Origin: Candidatus Schekmanbacteria bacterium RIFCSPLOWO2_02_FULL_38_14
GTDB taxonomy: Bacteria > Schekmanbacteria > GWA2-38-11
Length of the DNA stretch: 64,000 nt
Assembly (NCBI GenBank): GCA_001790855.1
Contig: MGDH01000018.1
Location: 1 to 64,000, forward strand
Reading direction: 5' to 3'
Shown: piece after piece, positions 7,548-16,276 of the stretch
Layout: each line of letters begins with the position of its first letter
How positions within the stretch are numbered: position 1 is the stretch's first letter
The notes under the pieces: generated by a model
Databases searched by the model: none
What the model was told of the DNA's origin: nothing
What the model saw: the letters and a program-made list of their open reading frames with translations, nothing else
Program-made: the position numbers and the translations under genes

Positions 7548-8768
7548 TCAAAGACTCATCTCCTTTGGCACAACAACTATACCCGTATCAGATACGAAAA
7601 ATCTTTTTCTGTCCTCCTCAGGATTTAAACCAATAGTTGTCCCCTGAGGAATCTTAACTTCCTTGTCTATTATGGCTCTCTTTATTTTACAGTACCTTCC
7701 TATGTCAACTCCATCCAGTATTACTGATTCTTCAACCTCGCTCCCCCTGTGGATATAAACATTCGGTGAAAGAACTGACCTGTTTACTCTGGCGCCGCTG
7801 ATTACTGACCCGCTTGAAATCAGCGAGTCCTGAGCCAGACCTGCTCTCATTTCCGAGCTTTCTCCTGAAACAACAAGCTTTGCAGGAGGATATTGCCCCT
7901 GATACGTCCTGATAGGCCATTCTTCATCATACAAACTGAACGCAGGCTTAACAGAGAGTAAATCCATATTTGCTTCCCAGTAGGCGTCAACAGTCCCGAC
8001 ATCTCTCCAGTACTTTACCTGTTTGTTATCCTCTTCCCTGAATATAAAACCAAAGACCCTGTAATTAGAAATCATCATTGGAATAACATCCCTGCCAAAA
8101 TCGTGCTCTGTATCTTTCCATGCGTCATTGTGAAGCGCTTCATAAAGTATATTGGTTTTAAAAACATAAACACCCATTGATACCAGAGCAGAAGACTGGT
8201 CGGACAAAAAAGCCTTGGGATTTTTTGGCTTTTCCTCAAAACCTGTTATTCTGTAAGAATCATCAACCTCAACAACTCCAAACTGCGAAGCCTTTTTCCT
8301 CTCGAAAGGAATTGTTGCAACGGTTAAATCTGCGTTCTTTTCGATATGAGCCTTCAGCATTAAGTTGTAATTCATCTTGTACACGTGGTCTCCTGAAAGG
8401 ACAAAGATATAGCTTTGTTTTTCTCTTTCAAGAAAATATATGTTCTGGTATATTGCATCAGCAGTTCCCCTGTACCACTGCTCCCCGATCCTTTGCTGAG
8501 GATGCAATGAAATAATATATTCTCCAAGGTCGGGATTGAACACATTCCACCCAAGCCTGATATGCCTGTCAAGAGAAAGCGATTTATACTGAGGAATAAT
8601 ACAAATCCTTCTTATATTGGAGTTAGCACAGTTGCTAAGAGTAAAATCTATGAGCCGATATATTCCTCCAAACGGCACAGCTGGCTTTGCCCTGTCTTTT
8701 GTAAGGGGATATAGCCTGCTGCCAACCCCGCCTGCTAAAATCAGCGCTAATGTTTTTTTTGTCTCCAT
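7548..8768 (-). CDS. glgC: Glucose-1-phosphate adenylyltransferase (ADP-glucose pyrophosphorylase)
   Basis: 406 residues, close to typical bacterial GlgC. It makes ADP-glucose from glucose 1-phosphate and ATP, the committed step of glycogen synthesis. The pyrophosphorylase signature is GGVGSRLYPLT, followed by RAKPAVPFGG. SGDHVYKMNY (about 125-134), FEEKPKNP and YWRDVGTVDAYW are the substrate-binding landmarks. The last 120 residues form a left-handed beta-helix with hexapeptides such as ISGARVNRSVLSPNVYI. No other glycogen gene is next to it; a different sugar-phosphate cluster lies near 16-18.7 kb. It is flanked by a palindromic repeat (8804-8856) on its upstream side. Confidence 0.95.
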   Translation of the reverse strand: METKKTLALILAGGVGSRLYPLTKDRAKPAVPFGGIYRLIDFTLSNCANSNIRRICIIPQYKSLSLDRHIRLGWNVFNPDLGEYIISLHPQQRIGEQWYRGTADAIYQNIYFLEREKQSYIFVLSGDHVYKMNYNLMLKAHIEKNADLTVATIPFERKKASQFGVVEVDDSYRITGFEEKPKNPKAFLSDQSSALVSMGVYVFKTNILYEALHNDAWKDTEHDFGRDVIPMMISNYRVFGFIFREEDNKQVKYWRDVGTVDAYWEANMDLLSVKPAFSLYDEEWPIRTYQGQYPPAKLVVSGESSEMRAGLAQDSLISSGSVISGARVNRSVLSPNVYIHRGSEVEESVILDGVDIGRYCKIKRAIIDKEVKIPQGTTIGLNPEEDRKRFFVSDTGIVVVPKEMSL

Positions 8769-8803
8769 AATTTATTTTTAAATCCCAAATTCCAAAATAA
8801 AAT

Positions 8804-8856
8804 GTAGAAACGGGTCTTTAGACCCATTAATAACAGACCTAAAGGTCTGTTTCTAC
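8804..8856. repeat. GTAGAAACRGGTCTTTAGACC... palindromic repeat, copy 1
   Basis: The element begins GTAGAAACGGGTC and ends GGTCTGTTTCTAC. It contains two small hairpins (GGGTCTTTAGACCC and CAGACCTAAAGGTCTG). A second copy with the same ends is at 30925-30976. It is non-coding and lies between the radical SAM gene and glgC. Confidence 0.85.
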
Positions 8857-8916
8857 AAATACATATCATATACAATTTGACCTTGCTCATGGTTTCCCAA
8901 CAGCCTATCAAACAAA

Positions 8917-10041
8917 TCACAGAAACCCTGAACTCTCCATTTTCTTCCTGAGCCATTTTTCTGAACCCCTGCCAAGTGTATCTCTGAGCCAGAGCCCCCT
9001 GCAGTCGCTGCATACCTGGACAGAGTTGAATTTTCCCTCAAGATGGGCAACTCTGATTTCCTGAAGCTTTTCCCCTTTCCATATTTTATTAATGCTGCTT
9101 TTCCTGAGATTTCCGAGTATGCCGCGATGATAGAAATCAATACAGCATACTGAAACAGTTCCATCCCAGTTTATTGCAAGAGCAAGCCATAAAGAAATAC
9201 AAGGGTACCTTTTATCGCTTGTGTATCCGGGCTTATTATTCTCTTTTCGTATAAAACCTGGCCAGGAAAATTCCCTGCTAATCACCACTTCATCAGCAAG
9301 TCTGTTCCATCTCTTCTTAAAAGCCTCGACCTCGCCAAGGTTTTCCTCTAAAGGAATAAGTTTTACTCTTATAAGAGGCTTAGCCAGATTAAGTTTTTTT
9401 TTAGTTTCTATAAAATTTTTAATATTCTCCTCAACCTTATCAAACCCCGGGACTCTTTTGATTTTCCTGTAAGTCTCCTCAGTTGCAGCATCTACGTTTA
9501 TTATTATACTGTCAATTCCTGATTTCAAAATATCCTCCATCATTTTTCCTTCTAAAAGTATTGCATTTGTGCTGAGGTGAGTCTGATAAGCTGCCTTTTT
9601 GTTAACAGCATACTCAATCATCTCTGGCAATCTTGGATGCAGAAGCGGCTCTCCGTCTTTATGGAAAAAAATTGTTGTCCTCTTACCAAATTTCAGGCTT
9701 TCATCAATTATATTTTTATACAGCTCAAAATCCATGTATCCTTTTTCAACTGCAGGAGTTAAACCTATATCAGACTCATCAGGATGGGCGCGCACGGTGG
9801 CGGCCCCTACAGAATTAGAATTTTGTAGGGGCTGGCTCAGTCCATGCCCTCTTTCAAAACCTACTGATGACTGCGGACACATACTGCATTTAAGGTTACA
9901 GAGATTTGTTGGCTCGATAAAAAGTGAAGCAGGAAACTCCATTGAAATCTGGCGTTTCTCAATCACGTTCCTGATAAACTTGCTTTTGGTAGCAATGAGA
10001 GCAATTTTTTTTGCAGAATTTTCAAAAATATTATTGAGCAT
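8917..10041 (-). CDS. Radical SAM/SPASM-domain protein with an in-frame palindromic insertion
   Basis: 374 residues. The radical SAM cluster motif CNLKCSMC (CxxxCxxC) is at about 48-55, after SLFIEPTN. HKDGEPLLHP and LSTNAILL are conserved barrel segments. The C-terminal SPASM-like cysteines occur in VSVCCIDFYHRGILGN and VCSDCRGL. Such proteins use S-adenosylmethionine and iron-sulfur clusters to modify peptides, cofactors or cell-surface precursors; the substrate is not evident. Between CPQSSVGFERG and YMDFELY sits an extra stretch of about 35 residues encoded by a palindrome (9792-9850). Homologues would be expected to run directly from one part to the other. No partner peptide gene is visible nearby. 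Confidence 0.87.
   Translation of the reverse strand: MLNNIFENSAKKIALIATKSKFIRNVIEKRQISMEFPASLFIEPTNLCNLKCSMCPQSSVGFERGHGLSQPLQNSNSVGAATVRAHPDESDIGLTPAVEKGYMDFELYKNIIDESLKFGKRTTIFFHKDGEPLLHPRLPEMIEYAVNKKAAYQTHLSTNAILLEGKMMEDILKSGIDSIIINVDAATEETYRKIKRVPGFDKVEENIKNFIETKKKLNLAKPLIRVKLIPLEENLGEVEAFKKRWNRLADEVVISREFSWPGFIRKENNKPGYTSDKRYPCISLWLALAINWDGTVSVCCIDFYHRGILGNLRKSSINKIWKGEKLQEIRVAHLEGKFNSVQVCSDCRGLWLRDTLGRGSEKWLRKKMESSGFL
9792..9850. repeat. GCCCCTAC...GTAGGGGC palindrome inside the radical SAM gene
   Basis: Arms GGCCCCTACA and TGTAGGGGC flank a short centre (GAATTAGAATTT). The element continues into GCGCGCACGGTGGCG on one side and GGCTCAGTCCATGCCC on the other. The gene's frame stays open through it, giving residues such as GLSQPLQN and VGAATVRAHP. 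The extra segment directly follows the radical SAM cysteine motif. Confidence 0.75.
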
Positions 10042-10100
10042 ACTTTTAAAGGGCTATGCAGGTTAAAAACATCTGGTCTGGAGTTTTGACTTTTGCATCT

Positions 10101-11006
10101 TTACTTATTATTGAATCCTTCCATCATAGAACGATTGAGAAGTCTTTCCCATTCATAATCCACTCTTTTCTGAATATCCTTTATCTCTTCCTCTTTAAGG
10201 TGCCTGAATCTCATCTGGTGTTTGAAGTATTCTGAAACAGGTATCTTTTTTGGTTGTACATTTATTATATATTCTTCACCATTTATCACTTCATATAGCG
10301 GAAATACCTTTGTAAGGGTTGCAAGCCTCGCAATTTTTATGGTCTTCTCTGTAGATGACCTCCATCCCGGAGGACATGGGGCAAGTATATGAAGAAATCT
10401 TGTTCCTTTCATGTCCCTTGCTTTTTCAGCCTTTCTGGCCAAATCCTCAGGGTATGCGACTGATGCTGTTGCTGCATAGGGAATCTTGTGCCCTGCCAGT
10501 ATTTCAATAATGTTCTTTTTTGGACTGTCCTTGAACTGTCTCTCAGGAGTCGTTGTTGTCCACGCACCGTAGGGAGTTGCAGAACTGCGCTGTATTCCAG
10601 TATTCATATAAGCCTCATTATCGTAGCAGCCATATATAATATTCTCATTCCTTTCAGCAGCTCCTGAAAGCGCCTGAAGCCCGATATCAAAAGTTGCTCC
10701 ATCTCCTGCCCACGCAAGGACATGAACGTCCCCGTTTCCATTCATATCAAGCGCTGCCCTTATTCCTGAAGCTGTTGAAGCCGCAGTTTCAAATGCGCAG
10801 TGCACAACCGGAACCTTCATTGTTGAATACGGGAATGGAGACTGGATTACTGAAAAGCATCCGGCAGGAATTACAACTACTGTCCTTTTTCCAAGAGCCC
10901 TGATTACATACCTCATTGCAAGAGGTGCACCACATCCCTGGCATGCAAAATGCCCCGGATGCATATGTTCGATTTCTGTTTTTTTCAGATCTTTAATCCC
11001 GCCCAA
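10101..11006 (-). CDS. porB: 2-oxoacid (pyruvate):ferredoxin oxidoreductase, beta subunit
   Basis: 301 residues. PorB binds thiamine diphosphate and a [4Fe-4S] cluster. CQGCGAPLAMRY (about 22-33) gives the first cluster cysteines. The TPP-Mg motif is GDGATFDIGLQALSG followed by CYDNEAYMNTG. The TTG at 11006 is supported by an AGGAGG site eight bases upstream inside the porA end, so porA and porB overlap by 22 bases. It is the last gene of the porG-flavoprotein-porA-porB operon. The enzyme oxidises pyruvate or a related 2-oxoacid to acyl-CoA and CO2, or works in reverse. The exact substrate cannot be told from sequence alone. Confidence 0.93.
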   Translation of the reverse strand: MGGIKDLKKTEIEHMHPGHFACQGCGAPLAMRYVIRALGKRTVVVIPAGCFSVIQSPFPYSTMKVPVVHCAFETAASTASGIRAALDMNGNGDVHVLAWAGDGATFDIGLQALSGAAERNENIIYGCYDNEAYMNTGIQRSSATPYGAWTTTTPERQFKDSPKKNIIEILAGHKIPYAATASVAYPEDLARKAEKARDMKGTRFLHILAPCPPGWRSSTEKTIKIARLATLTKVFPLYEVINGEEYIINVQPKKIPVSEYFKHQMRFRHLKEEEIKDIQKRVDYEWERLLNRSMMEGFNNK

Positions 11007-12139
11007 ATTCCACCCTCCTCTCCGCGCTCATGGTTCAGAGTATACTTTGTAATCTCCTCTATTGTATTGGGAGTTATGTCTCTTCCGCCAAGTCCTGCAA
11101 TGAATTCAAAAACCACAGGCATATTGCTGTAGCCAGAAAGGGCTGCCCTTATCTCCTGGGCAAAAATGCCACCTACTCCAAACGACATGTTGCGGTCTAT
11201 AACTGCTATCTTGTCATATCCTCTCACGGCGTCTCTGATTTCCTGGCTTGGAAACGGCCTGAACATTTTTATTCTAATCATTCCTATCTTGTTACCCCTT
11301 TTTCTTAAATTATCTATCACAATCCTCGTTGTGCTTGCTGCAGTTCCTGTAGTTATTAATAAAACCCTTGCATCCTCTGTTTTGTATTTTTCAATAATAC
11401 CATACCCTCTTTTAAAAATATCCCTGAACTCATCATTAACTTTAACAGCTACATCCCTTACCCCATCCATTGCTTTTTTTATCAGATATCTCATCTCCAT
11501 ATAATGCTCAGGATATGCAATGCTTCCAAAGGCATTTGGATTATCAACATCAACTTTTATTTGCGGCTCATAACCGGGAAGAAAAGAATCTACCGTTTTC
11601 TGGTCCGGAATATCCACAGGCTCTAAAGTATGGGAAAGGTAAAATCCGTCATAAGCAAGCATCAACGGAAGCAAAGTCTTCTCAGCTATCTTGTAAGCCT
11701 GAAAAACAGTATCAAGGATTTCCTGATTGCTCTCACAATACATCTGTATCCATCCTGTATCCCTTTGTGCGAGAGAGTCAGTTTCCTCAGTCCAGATATT
11801 CCATGCAGGGCCAAGCGCCCTGTTGACATTTGCCATTACAATAGGAAGCCTTGCCCCTGCTGCCCAGTGCAAGAGCTCATGCATTAATAGCAGTCCCTGA
11901 GATGATGTTGCAGTAAAAGTCCTTGCACCTGCTGTTGATGCACCTATGCAGGAAGCCATTGCAGAGTGCTCTGATTCAACCTTTAAAAACCGTGTATTAA
12001 TTTTCTTGTCAGCACACATCTCAGAAAGAAGCTCAACCACCTGAGTCTGCGGAGTTATTGGATATGCCGCAATAACATCAACCCTTGAAAGCATTACTCC
12101 AAAGGACACTGCATGGTTTCCCATAATCAGTTTTTTCAC
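10985..12139 (-). CDS. porA: 2-oxoacid (pyruvate):ferredoxin oxidoreductase, alpha subunit
   Basis: 384 residues from a GTG at 12137-12139. The frame is open to 12181, but the GAGGAGG site lies just ahead of the GTG, and the GTG shares its first base with the TAG stop of the upstream gene. Conserved PorA features are AAYPITPQTQVVELLSEM, KVESEHSAMASCIGAS and FTATSSQGLLLMHE in the pyrimidine-binding domain. A C-terminal transketolase-like domain begins near RVLLITTGT. With PorB it forms the TPP site. The operon order gamma, delta-type flavoprotein, alpha, beta is unusual in having a large flavoprotein in place of a small ferredoxin subunit. Confidence 0.93.
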   Translation of the reverse strand: MKKLIMGNHAVSFGVMLSRVDVIAAYPITPQTQVVELLSEMCADKKINTRFLKVESEHSAMASCIGASTAGARTFTATSSQGLLLMHELLHWAAGARLPIVMANVNRALGPAWNIWTEETDSLAQRDTGWIQMYCESNQEILDTVFQAYKIAEKTLLPLMLAYDGFYLSHTLEPVDIPDQKTVDSFLPGYEPQIKVDVDNPNAFGSIAYPEHYMEMRYLIKKAMDGVRDVAVKVNDEFRDIFKRGYGIIEKYKTEDARVLLITTGTAASTTRIVIDNLRKRGNKIGMIRIKMFRPFPSQEIRDAVRGYDKIAVIDRNMSFGVGGIFAQEIRAALSGYSNMPVVFEFIAGLGGRDITPNTIEEITKYTLNHERGEEGGIWAGLKI

Positions 12140-13923
12140 TATCTTTCCTCCTCTTCCATTGATATGACATATCTCGGGCATTCTTCAGCACATATTCCGC
12201 ACCCCTTGCAGTGGTCATAATCGAAAATATATCCCTCTTCCCCTTCTTTTCTCAGAACTGAAATATCAGGGCAGAATATATAGCAATTATCACAGCAAGT
12301 ACATGAACCGCAGCTAAAGCATCTCTCTGCATCCCGCAAGGCAATCTCCCGGGACAAACCGAGCTTTACTTCTTTGAATCCCTTCAGTCTGTTCTTGACA
12401 GAAACATATGGCATCCTGCCACGTTCAGATACTTCAAAATAATCAAGGTTTATGTTTTCAAAACCTACAATTGTCCTGTTCTTCTCATTGTCCCCGGCTC
12501 CGTCAGTATAACATCTCATTGAAACGCTTCCTTTGGAACCGAGCTCAATATCTTCCATAAAGGCAAGAGGGTTTTTCCCTTTTATAAAACAGTCAATTGC
12601 TATTGCCCCTCTCTTGCCAGAGCCTATGGCATGGACAACAGTGCGGGGCTGGTCTATAATATCACCGCCGGCAAAGACTCCGTTAATTGATGTAGCTCCG
12701 ACCATATCAATCTCAACAGCCCCTTCATTTATCCTGATATCTTCCGGAAGGTATGAAAAATCGGTTTCCTCGCCTGTTGCTGTTATTATGTTATCAGCCT
12801 CGATGATGAAATTTGACTCCTTTACAGGCACAGGAGTTCTTCTTCCGCCTGAATCAACATTTCCAAGACGCATCCTCACACATTCCATTCCGATTATTCT
12901 TCCGTTCTCTTCAATTACCCTCACAGGAGCTGCCAGAAATTCAAGTATAGCGCCTTCCCTCTCTGCTTCTGATATCTCTTCCTCATTAGCAGGCATCTCA
13001 TTCTTTGTTCTGCGGTAAAGAATCTTAACTTTCTTTTTTAAACGCAGAGCGCTTCTTGCCACATCAATTGCCGTGTTTCCACCGCCAATCACGGCAACAA
13101 ACTCTCCAAGTTCAACTCTCTGTCCTGTGTTTACTCTTCTGAGAAAATCAAGCCCTGAGTAAACTCCCGGCAAATCATCTCCCGGAATTCCAAGTTTCCT
13201 GTTCTTATGAGCCCCTGTAGCAAGAAACACGCAATCATGTCCCCGCCTGATTTTTTCAAACTCAATATCTTTTCCGATTTTTAAATTGGTTTTGACTTCA
13301 ACTCCAAGAGAAAGAATCTGGTTGATTTCCCATTTCAGGATATCCTTTGGAAGCCTGTAGTCTGGTATTCCAACAGCAAGAATCCCGCCTATTTCCGACA
13401 AAGCCTCATAAACAGTAACATTGTATCCAATTCTTGCAAGATGAAAGGCACAGGTAAGTCCTGCAGGACCTGAACCGACAATTGCAACCTTCCTTTTCAT
13501 TTTATTCCTGACATTTGCCTGTCTTTCTTTTGCTAAAAAAGCCTCTCCCTTTTTAGTTGTTCTTGCAAAATCAGCTACAAGCCTTTCAAGGGAATTAATA
13601 GATACTTCCCTGTCAAAATTCCTCCTGTTGCAATTATCCTCACACGGATGGTAGCATACCCTTCCGCACACTGAAGGAAACGGATTCTCTTCCATTATCA
13701 GCATATATGCTTCAACATATCTTTCCTCTTTTATCAGCTCTATGTACTTCTCTATGTCTTCCCCTGCAGGACATCCCTCCCGGCAGGGTGCAAGCTTGTC
13801 CTGGTATCTGGGCTTGATATATCTCCATGTGCCGGTTTTGTTCCACGAAATAGAATTAAACGCTGCTGGCATCTCAGGCATATCAGAAACTTTTTTGTAG
13901 CTTACGGGTCTTGAATCAATCAT
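12139..13923 (-). CDS. GltD-like FAD/NAD(P) oxidoreductase fused to a 2x[4Fe-4S] PorD-type ferredoxin
   Basis: 594 residues in four parts. Residues 45-115 carry the GltD-type N-terminal cluster cysteines (CREGCPAG, then CGRVCYHPCEDNC). VAIVGSGPAGLTCAFHLARI (about 144) is the FAD site. VIGGGNTAIDVARSALR (about 274) is the NAD(P) site. The C-terminus has CFSCGSCTCCDNCYIFCP and CKGCGICAEECP, a two-cluster ferredoxin like PorD. Placed between porG and porA, it probably replaces the delta subunit and couples the oxidoreductase to NAD(P)H. That would allow NAD(P)-linked electron exchange with ferredoxin; this role is inference. Its stop shares one base with the porA GTG. A related protein occurs at 58505-60409. 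Confidence 0.9.
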   Translation of the reverse strand: MIDSRPVSYKKVSDMPEMPAAFNSISWNKTGTWRYIKPRYQDKLAPCREGCPAGEDIEKYIELIKEERYVEAYMLIMEENPFPSVCGRVCYHPCEDNCNRRNFDREVSINSLERLVADFARTTKKGEAFLAKERQANVRNKMKRKVAIVGSGPAGLTCAFHLARIGYNVTVYEALSEIGGILAVGIPDYRLPKDILKWEINQILSLGVEVKTNLKIGKDIEFEKIRRGHDCVFLATGAHKNRKLGIPGDDLPGVYSGLDFLRRVNTGQRVELGEFVAVIGGGNTAIDVARSALRLKKKVKILYRRTKNEMPANEEEISEAEREGAILEFLAAPVRVIEENGRIIGMECVRMRLGNVDSGGRRTPVPVKESNFIIEADNIITATGEETDFSYLPEDIRINEGAVEIDMVGATSINGVFAGGDIIDQPRTVVHAIGSGKRGAIAIDCFIKGKNPLAFMEDIELGSKGSVSMRCYTDGAGDNEKNRTIVGFENINLDYFEVSERGRMPYVSVKNRLKGFKEVKLGLSREIALRDAERCFSCGSCTCCDNCYIFCPDISVLRKEGEEGYIFDYDHCKGCGICAEECPRYVISMEEEER

Positions 13924-13953
13924 ATGAACCTTTCAAAATACCATTGTTCTTAA

Positions 13954-14003
13954 TAGGCGGGACATTCCTGTCCCGCAAAGACGGGGTTAGAAAACCCCGT
14001 CTA
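13954..14003. repeat. Two adjacent hairpins between porG and the flavoprotein gene
   Basis: GCGGGAC-ATTCCT-GTCCCGC is followed directly by GACGGGGTT-AGA-AAACCCCGTC. This is a dispersed-palindrome type also common elsewhere. Lying inside the por operon, it could attenuate or stabilise the transcript. Confidence 0.75.
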
Positions 14004-14024
14004 TCGAAACGAAACATAGAAGTT

Positions 14025-14618
14025 TTATTTTATTAAAACGGCTTTTTCTCTCTTCAAATTCTCTTTGAGCTCAAACCTGCACATCTTATATGCATCCCTT
14101 GCAGCCAGTATGTTTTTTTCAGTATTAACAAGAATCTCCTCTGCTATTGCTTTTTCCAGTGACTTAAAAGGAACAATCTCTGTAATCTTCAAAAAAGCCC
14201 CAAGTATTGCTGTGTTTACAATAGGGGATGAAGGATTCCCGAGGCCATGGGAATAGGCAATTGAAGAAGCATCAACTGTGGCAACACTAAAAGAGGAAAG
14301 CTGAGGATAATCATCAGGTTTTTTATGGGTATTAATAAGTATCATGCCGCCTTTTTCCAGTCCCTCTGTTACATCAACGCTTTCAATCAGAGTAGAATGA
14401 AGGACTACTACATAGTCCGGCTCATACACACATGTGCGCAGTCTGATTGGTTCATCATCAATTCTGATAAAGGCTGCGACAGGCGCGCCTCTTCGCTCTA
14501 TCCCAAAAATGGGGAAGGACTGGACATGTCTTCCCTCATTGAACAAAGCCAATGAGAGGATTTTTGAAGCAACTACTGCTCCCTGTCCTCCCCTGCCATG
14601 AAATCTGATTTCAATCAT
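14025..14618 (-). CDS. porG: 2-oxoacid (pyruvate):ferredoxin oxidoreductase, gamma subunit
   Basis: 197 residues when started at the ATG 14616-14618 ([13 protein letters not shown]). The longer frame to 14669 adds AT-rich repeat-derived sequence. The gamma-subunit signature is [18 protein letters not shown], followed by [19 protein letters not shown] and the central [14 protein letters not shown]. PorG completes the CoA-handling part of the complex. It is the first gene of the operon. The next gene starts about 100 bases downstream, separated by two palindromes. Upstream lies the XRE-cupin regulator on the same strand, a plausible controller. Confidence 0.92.
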
Positions 14619-14639
14619 CTTTTGTATCCAAATTTTGTT

Positions 14640-14775
14640 TTCAAAAATAATTATAAGTTCAAATGTCAAAATCCAAATTTCAAATGAAGTTCAAATTATT
14701 AAATGCCAAAATATTCAATTTAGGCTTTAAACTTCCCCATTCATTTGAGCTTTGAGCTTTGGCATTTGACATTAG
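14640..14775. repeat. AT-rich TTTGAACTTTGAGCTTTGACATTTGA-type repeat
   Basis: The stretch holds alternating words such as CAAATGTCAAAATCCAAATTTCAAA and, inverted, TTTGAGCTTTGGCATTTGACATT. Related copies are at 16135-16260, 29740-29875 and 60412-60550. It is non-coding, with an imperfect long hairpin. It separates porG from the regulator. Confidence 0.75.
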
Positions 14776-14790
14776 CTCCTCTACTGACCG

Positions 14791-15402
14791 TTACTCCTTC
14801 GGTGTATACAGCACCACCACTGCCTTGGGCTTAATATTTCCAATGCCGTTGAAAGCGTGAGGAATCTTGGAATCGAAACAAAGGCTGTCTCCTTTTTTCA
14901 AAGTAATTATTTCATTTTCCAGTTTATATTCAAGCTCGCCTTCAAGAAGAAAAAGGAACTCCTCTCCTTCGTGGCTTACAGGAGCAACCTCCTCTTCTAT
15001 ATTAATATCAAATTCAACCAGAAAAGGCTGCATATGATTTTCTTTCCTGTGAGATGAAAGCATTTCATAGGAATAACTCAAAGGCATTGCCTTTCTCTGA
15101 GGCAGTTTCCGTTCAACCTTTTTTCTCTCATTAACCCTGACTATATCAAATTTCCTGTCAGACCTCTCTTCACTGAAAAAATATACTATTTCAACACCCA
15201 AAGCCCTGGAAATCTTTAAAAGAGCCGGAATCGGAGGAGCAACCGTATCATCTTCTATCTGCGACAGCACAGTCTCTGAAAAACCTGTTTTCTCAGACAG
15301 TCCCTTTAAAGAAACTTCCCTGCTTTTTCTTAGCCCTTTTATTTTTTCTCCAATCTTTAAACCCCTTACCTCCTCTTTAGTATTCTTATTATCTAAAGCC
15401 AT
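14791..15402 (-). CDS. XRE-family regulator with C-terminal cupin
   Basis: 203 residues. The N-terminal helix-turn-helix covers about 16-72 (KIKGLRKSREVSLKGLSEKTGF and VLSQIEDDTVAPPIP). A linker leads to a cupin barrel (about 135-200), with SHEGEEFLFLLEGELEY and KKGDSLCFDSKIPHAF as its two motifs. Such regulators typically sense a small molecule through the cupin and control nearby metabolic genes. It lies just upstream of the por operon on the same strand and may control it; this is inference from position. No operator is evident beyond the dispersed repeat in between. Confidence 0.88.
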   Translation of the reverse strand: MALDNKNTKEEVRGLKIGEKIKGLRKSREVSLKGLSEKTGFSETVLSQIEDDTVAPPIPALLKISRALGVEIVYFFSEERSDRKFDIVRVNERKKVERKLPQRKAMPLSYSYEMLSSHRKENHMQPFLVEFDINIEEEVAPVSHEGEEFLFLLEGELEYKLENEIITLKKGDSLCFDSKIPHAFNGIGNIKPKAVVVLYTPKE

Positions 15403-15565
15403 TTAATGACTCCTTTAAGCTATAAGTTGGAGTGCAAAACAGAAAGTTAAAATTATTAGTTTTTTTAAAAAGCTTACAGCTAACAGAATTATTTTGATTT
15501 TGTCATTTGCCACTTTATTAAGATTACCTTAGTTTTTTTGTCTGTTCAAGGAGTTTTCTTCACTG

Positions 15566-15847
15566 TCAAAATTTAATATCAAAGCCTTTGTACTCCCCTC
15601 TGTAATCCTCCCATACAACTTCTACATCTGTTACTTTTGACAGCGAAGGGCCCTTTTTTAATCTAAGGATAAACTTTTCAATTTCTTTTTTCTCTCCCTC
15701 TGCAACAGTTTCCACATTGCCATCGTAAAGGTTTTTTACATGTCCGTTTAATCCAAGGTTTGCTGCCTCTCTTACAGTAAAATAGCGGTAACCTACGCCT
15801 TGAACAAACCCCTTTACTACTGCCTTTATCCTGACCTTATCATTCAT
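15566..15847 (-). CDS. acyP: Acylphosphatase
   Basis: 93 residues, the standard acylphosphatase length. The enzyme hydrolyses acyl phosphates such as acetyl phosphate or carbamoyl phosphate in the cytosol. The active-site loop is KGFVQGVGYRYFTVREA, holding the catalytic arginine. GLNGHVKNLYDGNVETVAEG supplies the catalytic asparagine. It ends with the family-typical YKGFDIKF. It stands apart, upstream of the regulator gene, divergent from the sugar-nucleotide genes beginning at 15953. Confidence 0.93.
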   Translation of the reverse strand: MNDKVRIKAVVKGFVQGVGYRYFTVREAANLGLNGHVKNLYDGNVETVAEGEKKEIEKFILRLKKGPSLSKVTDVEVVWEDYRGEYKGFDIKF

Positions 15848-15952
15848 AACCCAGAAAACCTTTTGACAAACCTATTGTGTTTAAGATAAAAAACAAAAAC
15901 TTGATTAGATAAGAACTTTTTTGCTCTCTAAATTATCATATTTCGCTGTTAT

Positions 15953-16159
15953 ATGCAACTTAAAGAAAAATTTCGGAAAAGAAAAGCAAAATTAGGAGTA
16001 ATCGGTCTTGGTTATGTCGGACTGCCTCTGTGCCTTGAAATGGCAAATGCAGGCTTTGATGTAACAGGAATTGATGTTGATAAAGAAAAGGTTAAGAAGA
16101 TTAACAAAGGAATCTCATATATCTTAGATGCCAAAGTTCAAAGTCCAAATGCAAAATAA
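15953..16159 (+). pseudogene. Truncated UDP-sugar dehydrogenase (N-terminal NAD-binding fragment only)
   Basis: 68 codons are open. The first 56 match the start of UDP-N-acetyl-mannosamine/UDP-glucose dehydrogenases (WecC/Ugd type): KLGVIGLGYVGLPLCLEMAN is the dinucleotide-binding loop, then GIDVDKEKVKKINKGISYI. After ISYI the frame runs into the AT-rich repeat at 16135-16260 and stops. The catalytic and C-terminal domains (about 370 residues) are missing from the window. The rest seems deleted at the repeat. It is probably non-functional, although a start codon is present. Confidence 0.8.
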
Positions 16160-16260
16160 ATTTCAAATGATTAAATGCTAAAATGAATTAAAAATTAAAT
16201 TTTGGATTTTAGATTTCATTTGAACTTTGAGCTTTGACATTTGAATTTTTAATTATTTTT
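16135..16260. repeat. AT-rich repeat at the breakpoint of the truncated dehydrogenase
   Basis: It starts GATGCCAAAGTTCAAAGTCC and ends, inverted, with TTTGAACTTTGAGCTTTGAC. It is the same family as 14640-14775 and 29740-29875. The dehydrogenase homology stops exactly where it begins. Confidence 0.75.
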
Positions 16261-16276
16261 CTTTAGAAGGAACATC

